A DNA stretch of 14,277 nt from positions 1 through 14,277 of the forward strand of contig DAOUDB010000372.1 of assembly GCA_034431495.1 (NCBI GenBank), read 5' to 3'. The position numbers and the translations under genes were made by a program. Origin of the DNA: Roseilinea sp034431495 (GTDB lineage: Bacteria; Chloroflexota; Anaerolineae; J036; Brachytrichaceae). This document shows positions 6,300 through 13,900 of the stretch, one piece after another. Each line of letters opens with the position of its first letter. Within the stretch, counting starts at the first letter, position 1. Below the pieces are notes generated by a model. It was not told the origin of the DNA and searched no databases. It was given only the letters and a program-made list of their open reading frames with translations.

Positions 6300-7124
6300 T
6301 CAGACTGCCATCTCATGCTTGATTTCTTTGTCATAGCTGCGGTATCGGTAGTAGGCGACAAGATATCCCATCAACTCCAAAGACAGGAGGTGCCCTTCCT
6401 GCATGTACAGCTGCTGGGCCGAAGCGCCACCGGCAGCCTTGACGGATTGGGTGAGCACCTGGGTGTGGAGTTCGATGATATCGCGAGGACCGGCCCGATG
6501 CCGGCCGAGATGATTGGCAATGTCGCGCAGGCCGGCAGAGATGTCGCATTCCACCTTGTAAAGGCGGCGCTCGACCGCCTGGTCGAGCAACGTTGCATAC
6601 CGGGTTTTGAGAAGCGCGTAGATGTCCGGCCGTGAAACGCGCAAGGGGACAAGCCCAAATGCCTGCCCGGTTACCGCAGCCGTCGGGCGATCTGACAAGC
6701 GCAACAGATCCTCCAATTCCTGCGCCTGTTGCGTAGACAGGACTTGAGCGGGGGATGGATCGGTGGCTTTATCCGCGGCCGGGTGCCCGTCGCCACATTC
6801 GGCGCGCAGCACAAGGAAGCAATGCTGACCGTCTGCCACAATCGGCATCATTCGAACCAGCCACCGCGATTGACGCAGAGGATCAAGAAATTCCGTCTCG
6901 TAGGGCAAGGCCGCGCCCGGCAGTAACACGCGCGCAGCATCGGCCAATGCCGCAGCCATACCCCCCCACGCAACGGCCCCGCCCTCCGCTTGACCTGGCG
7001 AATCAGGCGCGCTGTGGTCGCCCTGACGCCAGGCTTGATTGGCGAACAACAGCCGGCCACGCGCATCCATGATTGACATCTGCTGCGGCAGGAAATTGAG
7101 AACTTGTTCAGCATTGATATCCAT
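6300..7124 (-). CDS. PAS-like protein with KaiA-C/RsbU_N-like C-terminal four-helix domain; candidate KaiA analogue
   Basis: The protein has 274 aa from ATG 7124; AGGA 7 nt upstream supports the start. Residues about 5-108 look like a PAS domain (FLPQQMSIMDARGRLLFANQAW, with a closing strand RWLVRMMPI ... CFLVLRA). A Pro/Gln-rich linker (about 110-145) follows. Residues about 165-265 are helical. LLKTRYATLL (171-180), DIIELHTQVL (215-224) and LLSLELMGYLVAYYRYRS (246-263) fall in the same order and nearly the same spacing as in the KaiA C-terminal domain (VVEIHMELM ... LTLIDVIAHLCEMYRRS) and in RsbU_N (EIISIHRKVL ... IGYGMAYQEH). The alignment is from memory. The gene takes the kaiA position, directly before kaiB and kaiC. 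I infer a dimeric four-helix partner of KaiC or another switch protein, with a PAS sensor in place of KaiA's pseudoreceiver. No membrane segment is seen. Confidence 0.7.
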   Translation of the reverse strand: MDINAEQVLNFLPQQMSIMDARGRLLFANQAWRQGDHSAPDSPGQAEGGAVAWGGMAAALADAARVLLPGAALPYETEFLDPLRQSRWLVRMMPIVADGQHCFLVLRAECGDGHPAADKATDPSPAQVLSTQQAQELEDLLRLSDRPTAAVTGQAFGLVPLRVSRPDIYALLKTRYATLLDQAVERRLYKVECDISAGLRDIANHLGRHRAGPRDIIELHTQVLTQSVKAAGGASAQQLYMQEGHLLSLELMGYLVAYYRYRSYDKEIKHEMAV

Positions 7125-7282
7125 GTGGAAATCCTACCGGAGGCTCAAATCCAATCAGCGTCAGTCTGGACAACTTGGAGCGGCAATACAGCAGACGTGG
7201 CGGCAGAGACAGTGAAGGGTCTCGACATCCGCAGTTCAACCCGCATCCAGACATCACACTCGCCATCAGGATGAGTGAAGCG

Positions 7283-7310
7283 AATATAACACAGCCTGAT
7301 AGACAATGAA
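7283..7310 (-). promoter_or_regulatory. Weak candidate promoter for the kai operon
   Basis: On the minus strand TTCATT (7310-7305), a 16-nt spacer and TATATT (7288-7283). The -10 matches 5 of 6 consensus bases, the -35 only about 3. It is the best AT-rich hexamer pair upstream of the PAS/KaiA-like gene. Confidence 0.25.
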
Positions 7311-7520
7311 GGGCAGTTGATGAACAGAGTGAAGGCATCAGACGCACCGCGATCGAAAGCGACGGGAGCCCAGGGTACTCTGTTGGCGAGTTGGCTTCAG
7401 CCCATCCCGAAGTCTATGCGCGTCGGCCCGGCAGTTTATGTTGCAATCCGCGTCTGGAAAAGTAATTAAGGCGCGTGCAAAGTTTCTGATCGCATACGAC
7501 TAATGTGATGAGTGATGCGA

Positions 7521-7570
7521 GAAATGGCATGAAGAAAGTGAGCATGCAAACCCACAAGGCGAAATGGCAT
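7521..7570 (+). repeat. Direct repeat GAAATGGCAT, copies 40 bp apart
   Basis: GAAATGGCAT occurs at 7521-7530 and 7561-7570, with similar flanks (GCGA before the first, GGC before the second; then GAAG and AAAG). The centre-to-centre distance of 40 bp is close to four helical turns, so two protein subunits bound here would face the same side. They lie 43-92 bp before the kinase start. Confidence 0.45.
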
Positions 7571-7612
7571 AAAGCTGCGAAAGCTTCAATCGAGGCAGGA
7601 GGGTGATCACGG

Positions 7613-9253
7613 ATGCAAATGCCGGTATCCAGTATTTTGCAGACAGCAACGGCGCCGGCCAGTGCCACGCCCTCTGCTGCCCAAGCGAAGATATGGCTGC
7701 GTTACGGGTCTTTTTGGACACTCGCGGACGACACGGCTTCTGGTAAAGTTTGGGCAGGACAGACTACCGTGAATGAAGGGTTAAAGGAAGCGCACACAGG
7801 CACACTGCACCAGTCCCTGTTTGAGCGGGCCGACATCGGCATGGCGCTCATAGATCAGCACGGCTGGATTCGGCTCGCCAATCGCGCACTGTGCGCCCTG
7901 CTTGGATACGGCGACGGCGATCTGGAGAGCAAGTCCCTTGACGAGTTGAGCCATCCCGATCATCGCGCAGCAGGCGAACCGCCATTCCGGGAAATCGCCC
8001 GTTGCCTTTGCGCCGATGAGATCCGCCGGCGCCAAGTAGAGCGGCAACTGGTGCGCAAGGACGGCCAAACCACCTGGGCGCGGCTGACCATGACGTCATT
8101 GTCGAACCCCCATGAGCCTCCCGGCGTTGTGTGTGTGGTGGAAGACATCACGCACCATCGACAAGTCGAACTAGCCCTGCAGCAAGAGGCAAGCTATCTG
8201 AGCTTGCTGATCGAAAGCTCGGGGCATGCCATCATCACTCTCAACACGAACGGCGACATCCAATCCTGGAACGCCGGCGCGGAGAAACTGTTTGGCTGGC
8301 GCCGCGAGGAAGTGATCGGCAGACCTTACAGCGCGGTGTGCAGCAGCGCTAATGAGTGCGCCAATGAAGCAATCGCGCAGGTGATCGAGACTGCGCAACC
8401 GGTGCACAACCATGAGTCGGAATGCCGGCGTCGCAACGGTGAGCCGGTGTCGCTCATGACCACATTCTCACCGATCCTCGATTCAAACGGAACAGTCACC
8501 GGTATCGTCAGCATCGCCACGGATGTCAGCGAACGCAACCATCTGGAGAACGAACAGATCGGCCGCCAGCGAGCCGAGGCGATCCTGCACGAGCGTGAAA
8601 TGCTGGCGCGAGAGCTGCACGACAATCTGAGCCAGGATCTGTCCTACGTGCAAATGCAGGCGGCTACGATCCGCGAGCTGCTAGCGCAGAATCGCATGGC
8701 CGAAGCCGACACCATGCTCAGCCGGCTGGCTGATGTCGCCCAGGCCACCCAAAATGATGTGCGCGAGCAGATCCGCAATCTGTACACCCGCCCGGCCCCG
8801 CAAGGCTTCATGCCTGCGTTGCGCAAGTACCTGGCCGAATTCGAGGAACTCACTGATATCCAGGTGGAGTTTCGGGCACCCGAGCCTGTGTCCAGCTTCG
8901 ACCTGGCCTCGGAGGTCGAGTTGCAGTTCATGCGCATCATTCAAGAGGCGCTGAATAATGTCCGCAAGCACGCTCGCGCGAACAAGGTGACCGTGGGCCT
9001 GACATCAGAGCCCAGCCAGTTGATCGCCGCAATCTCCGACGATGGCCAGGGTTTCACGCAGGATGCGCCCGAGGACACGGCTGCCGATGGCAAACACTTC
9101 GGCCTGCGAATCATGCAGGAGCGCGCCCAGGAAGTGGGCGGCAGCGTCGTAATCCAGTCGACGCCGGGGCGCGGCAGTCGTATCACCATCCGAATGCCCT
9201 ATAATCGCCAGAGTAGCGCGCACCCGCCCAGGACGAATCGCTCGAACCTCTAG
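7613..9253 (+). CDS. Cytoplasmic PAS-PAS-HisKA_3 sensor histidine kinase (NarL/DegS class)
   Basis: The protein has 546 aa from ATG 7613, with AGGAGGG 9 nt upstream; an ATG two codons later is equally possible. The first 60 residues are unrecognised. PAS 1 covers about 65-185 (RADIGMALIDQHGWIRLAN ... VVCVVEDITHHR), PAS 2 about 192-312 (ESSGHAIITLNTNGDIQSWN ... GIVSIATDVSER). A coiled segment leads to the HisKA_3 H-box ARELHDNLSQDLSYVQ with H336. The HATPase_c domain has the N-box QEALNNVRKHARA (444-456), DDGQG (476-480), HFGLRIMQERA (495-505) and PGRGSRITIRMP. No membrane segments are seen, so the signal is intracellular, for example redox, ligand or a partner protein. It is followed by a NarL-type regulator, its natural partner. 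Divergence from the kai operon suggests, but does not prove, a functional link. Confidence 0.95.
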   Translation: MQMPVSSILQTATAPASATPSAAQAKIWLRYGSFWTLADDTASGKVWAGQTTVNEGLKEAHTGTLHQSLFERADIGMALIDQHGWIRLANRALCALLGYGDGDLESKSLDELSHPDHRAAGEPPFREIARCLCADEIRRRQVERQLVRKDGQTTWARLTMTSLSNPHEPPGVVCVVEDITHHRQVELALQQEASYLSLLIESSGHAIITLNTNGDIQSWNAGAEKLFGWRREEVIGRPYSAVCSSANECANEAIAQVIETAQPVHNHESECRRRNGEPVSLMTTFSPILDSNGTVTGIVSIATDVSERNHLENEQIGRQRAEAILHEREMLARELHDNLSQDLSYVQMQAATIRELLAQNRMAEADTMLSRLADVAQATQNDVREQIRNLYTRPAPQGFMPALRKYLAEFEELTDIQVEFRAPEPVSSFDLASEVELQFMRIIQEALNNVRKHARANKVTVGLTSEPSQLIAAISDDGQGFTQDAPEDTAADGKHFGLRIMQERAQEVGGSVVIQSTPGRGSRITIRMPYNRQSSAHPPRTNRSNL

Positions 9254-9275
9254 GCCGGGCACGCGATTTCGAATC

Positions 9276-9292
9276 CGCGCCACTTAGGCGTG
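9276..9292 (+). other. Small hairpin between kinase and response regulator genes
   Basis: CGCGCC (9276-9281) can pair with GGCGTG (9287-9292), one wobble, loop ACTTA. There is no T-tract, so it is more likely an mRNA processing or stability element than a terminator. The following regulator gene lacks a Shine-Dalgarno sequence. Confidence 0.25.
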
Positions 9293-9346
9293 ATGGTTGC
9301 GCCATTTTCCGCGCATCCGGTCAGATAACCACATCCAACAAGTGCG

Positions 9347-10060
9347 ATGGCCGATAAACTTAAAATCCTGTTGGTCGATGACCACCTTCTGTTCCTGGAA
9401 GCGCTGCGAAATCTGCTCACAGTCAAGGGGTTCGAGATTGTCGGCACAGCTCACGATGGAAGGGATGCTGTCGAGCGCGCCCGCGAACTGCGACCCGATG
9501 TTGTGTTGATGGACATCCGCATGCCGCACTGCGACGGCCTGGAGGCAACCCGGATTTTCCGCCGCGAGTTGCCCGACGTGAAAGTCGTCATCCTGACATC
9601 CTCAGAGGACGACGATACGTTGCTCGAAGCCATCAAGAGCGGCGCTTCCGGCTATCTGGTGAAGAGCCTGAAACCAGACTTGTTTATCGCGCTGCTCTCC
9701 GGCGTTCTGCGCGGCGAAGCCCCGATCTTGCGCGAAATGGCCTCCAAAGTCATGGAGGCTTTTGCCCGGCAATCCCAGGCAACCCGGCCGGCCGAGACGG
9801 AAGACATGCCAGCGACTGAGTCATCCAATGGCAAAGCAGCCTGGCACGGCATTCCGAGCTTGACCCAACGCCAATTGGAGATCGTCAAACGTGTCGCCCA
9901 GGGGCAAAGCTACAAAGAGATCGCCGTCGATCTCGGCATCACCAAGCGCACTGTCCAATACCATGTGCTGGAGATCATGCAAAAACTGCGCCTCGAGAAT
10001 CGAACTCAGATGATTATGTACGCAGCCAAGGCTCAACTTATCGATGAGGAAAAGGGCTAG
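9347..10060 (+). CDS. NarL/FixJ-family response regulator with LuxR-type DNA-binding domain
   Basis: The protein has 237 aa from ATG 9347. Residues 1-125 are a complete receiver: D11-D12, phospho-acceptor D56 (VVLMDIRMP), T84 (VVILTSS), K106 (GYLVKSLKP). A flexible linker of about 40 residues, rich in Ala/Glu/Thr, precedes a LuxR-type helix-turn-helix at about 168-230: LTQRQLEIVKRVAQGQSYKEIA, then DLGITKRTVQYHVLEIMQKL. Phosphorylation by a HisKA_3 kinase should promote dimerisation and DNA binding. The gene lies 93 nt after the kinase and is followed by a strong terminator, so the two form a two-gene unit. No Shine-Dalgarno sequence is visible before the ATG, which may mean weak translation or a separate leaderless-type start. 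The next gene downstream is a shorter paralogue of its receiver domain. Confidence 0.95.
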   Translation: MADKLKILLVDDHLLFLEALRNLLTVKGFEIVGTAHDGRDAVERARELRPDVVLMDIRMPHCDGLEATRIFRRELPDVKVVILTSSEDDDTLLEAIKSGASGYLVKSLKPDLFIALLSGVLRGEAPILREMASKVMEAFARQSQATRPAETEDMPATESSNGKAAWHGIPSLTQRQLEIVKRVAQGQSYKEIAVDLGITKRTVQYHVLEIMQKLRLENRTQMIMYAAKAQLIDEEKG

Positions 10061-10082
10061 ACGAGTATCATTTGCCCAACTA

Positions 10083-10108
10083 AGTGTCTTAATTACCACT
10101 CAGACACT
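10083..10108 (+). other. Hairpin preceding the terminator
   Basis: AGTGTCT (10083-10089) and AGACACT (10102-10108) form a perfect 7-bp stem with a 12-nt loop. It lies 13 nt before the terminator stem and may protect the mRNA 3' end or be a binding dyad. Confidence 0.4.
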
Positions 10109-10120
10109 ACCTTTCCCCTA

Positions 10121-10146
10121 AGTACAGTCAAAGGACTGTACTTTTT
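10121..10146 (+). terminator. Rho-independent terminator of the kinase/regulator operon
   Basis: AGTACAGTC (10121-10129), loop AAAG, GACTGTACT (10134-10142): a perfect 9-bp stem followed by a run of T through 10146. It ends the transcription unit 60 nt after the regulator stop codon. Confidence 0.9.
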
Positions 10147-10173
10147 CGTTGGGTATTCCTGTGCCTCACGCCA

Positions 10174-10203
10174 TTGCAAGAATCGCCTGGAAAAGGCTAT
10201 CCT
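10174..10203 (+). promoter_or_regulatory. Candidate promoter of the receiver-only regulator
   Basis: TTGCAA (10174-10179), 18-bp spacer, TATCCT (10198-10203): four of six consensus bases in each hexamer. It lies after the terminator and about 50 nt before the next start codon, where a new promoter is needed. Confidence 0.4.
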
Positions 10204-10253
10204 GATTGTGCAAAGATCGCATGTCGGGCTCTCACAAGTCGAAAGGCAGATTC

Positions 10254-10739
10254 ATGAAAGTGCTGTTGGTTGACGATCATCCGCTCTATCTGGAGGGTCT
10301 GCGCAACTGGCTCACCGTCCACAGGTATGACGTGATCGGCGTAGCTAGTGATGGTCTCACGGCATTGGCTCGCGTTCGCTCATGTCACCCCGACCTTGTG
10401 CTGATGGACCTTGACATGCCAGGGTACAGCGGACTCGAGGTAGCTCGGCTGCTCAAAGCCGAGTTCCCCCGTATAGCGATCGTGATTTTGGCAGTTTCTT
10501 TCGACCCCTCGGTCGTTCAAGCGGCACTGCGTTGTGGTGCCTTGGATTGTCTACCCAAAAATATCAAGCCAGAGGCTCTGTTGCGCCTTCTGTCACAAAT
10601 AGACAATCAATCACATCCCGCGCAATCAACCAATTGCTCACCCCGCCAGTCCAAGCCACATAATATCTCGACGCCAACTCAGATGGCGCTCGGCATCCAC
10701 CAACACCTGTTCGGAAAACTAGGCAGTGATGCCGTCTAA
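10254..10739 (+). CDS. Stand-alone receiver-domain response regulator, paralogue of the adjacent NarL-type regulator
   Basis: The protein has 161 aa from ATG 10254, with AAAGG 7 nt upstream; the in-frame ATGs at 10206 and 10221 would add non-conserved residues. Residues 1-117 are a receiver with D7-D8, phospho-acceptor D52 (LVLMDLDMP) and K102 (CLPKNIKP). The conserved switch Thr/Ser at the end of strand 4 is Ala (A80, VILAVS). Its sequence follows the upstream regulator closely (LVDDHxLxLExLRNxLTV, VLMDxxMP), pointing to duplication. The LuxR helix-turn-helix is missing; instead there is a polar tail of about 44 residues with Ser, Gln, Asn and His. The DNA is less GC-rich than its neighbours. 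It lies between two terminators and probably has its own promoter. It may compete for phosphate from the kinase or act by protein contact. Loss of function is the alternative. Confidence 0.85.
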   Translation: MKVLLVDDHPLYLEGLRNWLTVHRYDVIGVASDGLTALARVRSCHPDLVLMDLDMPGYSGLEVARLLKAEFPRIAIVILAVSFDPSVVQAALRCGALDCLPKNIKPEALLRLLSQIDNQSHPAQSTNCSPRQSKPHNISTPTQMALGIHQHLFGKLGSDAV

Positions 10740-10842
10740 ACTCTCATAGTGACGCCGAACGGCTTGTTTCCCGTCCCACTGCCTGCTGCTTATCACCAAA
10801 TACGTGCCGCGCCGGCCTCCCAAGGGTCGAGTTTTCATGTAT

Positions 10843-10875
10843 CTACAGTCTCCTGTCCGGCAGGCTGTAGCTTTT
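10843..10875 (+). terminator. Rho-independent terminator after the receiver-only regulator
   Basis: CTACAG (10843-10848) pairs with CTGTAG (10865-10870) and CCTG (10852-10855) with CAGG (10861-10864). There is a 3-nt bulge on the 5' side and a TCCGG loop; C and TTTT follow (10872-10875). The stretch 10740-10842 before it shows nothing recognisable. Confidence 0.75.
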
Positions 10876-10926
10876 CACGTATGATGACTGTACGCAACCA
10901 CATGGCAGCCCAAACTGTCATCAAGT

Positions 10927-10946
10927 AACCTATGTAAACATGGGTT
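10927..10946 (+). promoter_or_regulatory. 20-bp imperfect palindrome upstream of the secreted adhesin-like gene
   Basis: AACCTATGTA (10927-10936) and AACATGGGTT (10937-10946) are inverted copies with one mismatch (T10931 opposite G10942). It is centred about 57 nt before the start codon, just after a possible -10 box TATGAT (10880-10885). It could be an operator, or an 8-bp RNA stem with a UAAA loop in the leader. Confidence 0.45.
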
Positions 10947-10983
10947 GCTATGTTGTTGATTGTCCAGTTGGCCGAAGTGGCGT

Positions 10984-10988
10984 GGAGG
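10984..10988 (+). promoter_or_regulatory. Ribosome binding site fixing the start of the secreted protein
   Basis: GGAGG is 5 nt before ATG 10994. The in-frame ATG at 11108, directly before the hydrophobic signal segment, has no such site, so the longer form is preferred. Confidence 0.8.
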
Positions 10989-10993
10989 AAACA

Positions 10994-13900
10994 ATGGGTA
11001 TAACATCAAGAATCCGAGTGAGGCTGCCAGCCAGTCATGGCTTGGCTGAAACTGATTCGCCGCGCGCAATCAGCGCCAGATCGACACCTTCTCACCTCCG
11101 TGCCCCGATGTGGGCGCGACTCATGGCTGCTTTCGCGTCAACGTTGGCAGCCATTCTCGTTTTCGCAGGTTTGTCACTGAGTTCAGCATCCGCCATCGGG
11201 CCTGATCCGCTGTCGGGCAGCCTGGCGCCATCTCTGAACCCGCCCGTGACACCGATTGGACCATCGTCTGCGCCACAGGCATCCATCGAGGCTGCCGCGA
11301 ACGTGTGCGCCATTCACACCTGGCTCAACCCTGATGGTGGTGTCGTCCGCGTGCGCATGATTCAGGGATCGACCGTCATCACCAGCCCGACTTGGATCGG
11401 CGTGCTGGATTTCGGAGGCGGTGACATTGCCTACGCCTACTGCACCGACATTGCGCACCATGCAGCGGGCACCCGGCCTTATTGTCTCGATCCCGGCTTC
11501 TTTTCGGATTGGCGCGTTGAATGGTTCGTCACCACCTACCCACCCACTCCGGCTGATCGCGTTCAACAGGCTGCCCGGCAAGCCGCCCTGTGGCACTTGA
11601 CCGACGGCGCCATGCTCGACGCCGCCAACGCCACGCTCGGCGATGCGGCGCTCGATGCGGCGGTGCTCAGCGCCTACAACGCGCTTCTTGCATCGTTCCC
11701 GGCGTCTCCTCCGCCGTCATTCCAGCCCGGCAACGTCGAGATCGTTGTCGATCCCGGGTCAGCCCTAAACCTGCTGCCCGGCGGTGAAACGCATCCCTTC
11801 ACAGTGCGACTCACCAAAGGCGGGTTGCCGCTGGCCGGCTATCCCGTGCAGGTAACCGCCACACTCGGCTCACTGAGCGCCCTCAGCGGCGTCACCGATG
11901 GCAATGGCGAAGCGCAATTCACCCTCACCAATCCAACTTCCGGCACTGCCTTCATCACGGTGACCGCCGAAGTCACCTTGCCGGCCGGCTCGCGCTTCCT
12001 CGATCAGGCGGAGCCTTCCGACAAGCAGCGTCTGGTGCTCGCGCAGAACAAGACTGTCATCATCGAAGGCTATGGCAACAAGACCTGGCTCAGCGTGCCC
12101 AATGGCATTGTGGTGCGCAAGTTCAGCGATCGCAACGGCAATGGCGTTCAAGATAGCAACGAGCCTAATCTGGCCGGCTGGCGATTCGTGTTGACCATGC
12201 CCGACGGCGCCACGCACACCCGCGCCACCGGCGCAGACGGCAACGCCTATTTTGACAACCTCGTGCCGGCTGCTCTCTACGGCGTGTTCACCATCACGGA
12301 AATCTTGCAATCCAACTGGGTCAACACCACGCCGCTGGTCGTCACGCGCACCCGCAGCCTGCAAGACCCATGGACCCAATGGGCAATCAGCTATGGCAAC
12401 GCCCAACTCTCACAACTCAAAGTCCTCAAGTACCTCGATCTCAATCTGAACGGTCAGCGCGATCCCGGCGAACCGGGACTGGCCGGCTGGCAATTCGAGA
12501 TCCGCCGCTGGGACGGCAATGACTTCATCGCCTTCCTGGGCGGCACGACAGACGGCACTGGCCATCTGCGCTTCAACAACCTGGCGCCCGGTCTGTACAA
12601 GATCATCGAGTTTGGGCAGATCGGCTACACCAATACCACGCCCCTCGAGCGCATCGTCGAGATTCTGCCCGACTCCCCCGGCATCTACGAGGTCACCTTT
12701 GGCAACGCGCGCAACGGGAGCCTCGTCGTCGTCAAAGCAGTAGACTGGAGTGGCGTCACACCCTCTCCCACCCAAACGTTCACCCTCTGCATTGCCGGCC
12801 CGTCCTATCCCGCCGGCAACTGCCAGACCATCGGCCCCGACGGCGGCAGCCTGGTGTGGACAAGTTTGCTGCCCGGCACGTACACCATCACCGAGACCGA
12901 GCCTGGCCCCGCCTGGTCTGTCACCGGCAACGGTGTGACCGTTACTCTCACCGGCGGCGGCGGCCTATTCACCGGCACCATCACCAACACGCGCACTTCG
13001 CCGCAACTGGGCAGCCTACAAATCATCAAAGCAGTTGACTGGATCGGCGCCACACCTGATCCGAACCAGACCTTTGAGATCTGCATCACCGGCCCGTCCT
13101 ATCCCGCTGGCAACTGCCAGACTGTCGGCGCAGCCGGTGGCTCCTTGACCTGGAACAACCTGATTCCGGGCGTCTACACCGCCACCGAGACCAGCCCCGG
13201 CAGCGCATGGTCCGTCACCGGCAGTGGCGTGACTGTGATTGCGCCGCCCAATGGCGCCGGCTCTGCCATCATCACCAACACGCTGCGCTTTGGCAGTCTC
13301 ATCATCACCAAGACCGTCGACTGGAAAGGATTCACACCCGACCCGACAATGTCATTCGACCTGTGCATCAGCGGGCCGTCATACCCAATCACGCCAGATT
13401 GCCAGAACATCGGCGCCAACGGCGGTGTGCTGACCTGGAACAATCTGATTCCGGGCGACTACATAGTGACCGAGCCGAACGCCGGCGGCCAGTGGAGCGT
13501 CACGATCAGCGATTCGGTCATCACGGTTGGTGGCGGCAGCTCAGCCGGCGTCGCGGTGCTTAATACCTACGCCGCCGGGCGTCTGGTAGTCACCAAGACA
13601 GTGGATTGGAGCAGCACGCCGGTCGATCCCAATCAGACGTTCGAGATTTGCGTCACCGGCCCGTCCTATCCGTCGGGAGATTGCCAGACAGTAGGCCCCA
13701 ACGGCGGCTCGCCGGTATGGGACAACCTGATTCCGGGCATCTACACCGTCACAGAATCCAATCCCGGCCCGGCCTGGGTCGCGACCGGTGACAACGTGAC
13801 GGTCAACGTCCCTGACGGTGGCACAGGTTCAACCACCATTGTGAACACGCGCCTCGTGGGCAGCCTGCAAGTCGCCAAAGTGGTGGATTGGGGCAACGCA

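Larger units (their letters stand above)
7125..7612. other. 488-bp divergent regulatory region between the kai operon and the histidine kinase
   Basis: No convincing gene lies here; short open frames lack ribosome binding sites and protein-like composition. It must hold the promoters of both transcription units. On the minus strand TATATT (7283-7288) with TTCATT (7305-7310), 16-bp spacer, is a weak candidate for the kai operon, giving a leader of about 150 nt. On the plus strand AT-rich patches near 7437-7469 could serve the kinase but match consensus poorly. AGGAGGG at 7597-7603 is the kinase ribosome binding site. A repeated decamer is listed separately. Confidence 0.6.

Noticed and set aside
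7108..7347. Minus-strand 79-codon frame with a hydrophobic stretch and a lipobox-like LMASVMSGC.
   Set aside because: It has no ribosome binding site, overlaps the start of the PAS/KaiA-like gene, and the sequence after the Cys shows no protein-like character.
7414..7721. Two overlapping minus-strand frames (73-84 codons) upstream of and into the kinase gene.
   Set aside because: They run antisense into the kinase start, lack ribosome binding sites and have no recognisable motif.
11183..12775. Several minus-strand frames of 120-180 codons opposite the secreted protein gene.
   Set aside because: They are antisense shadows of the continuous plus-strand frame from 10994, which has signal peptide and repeat structure.
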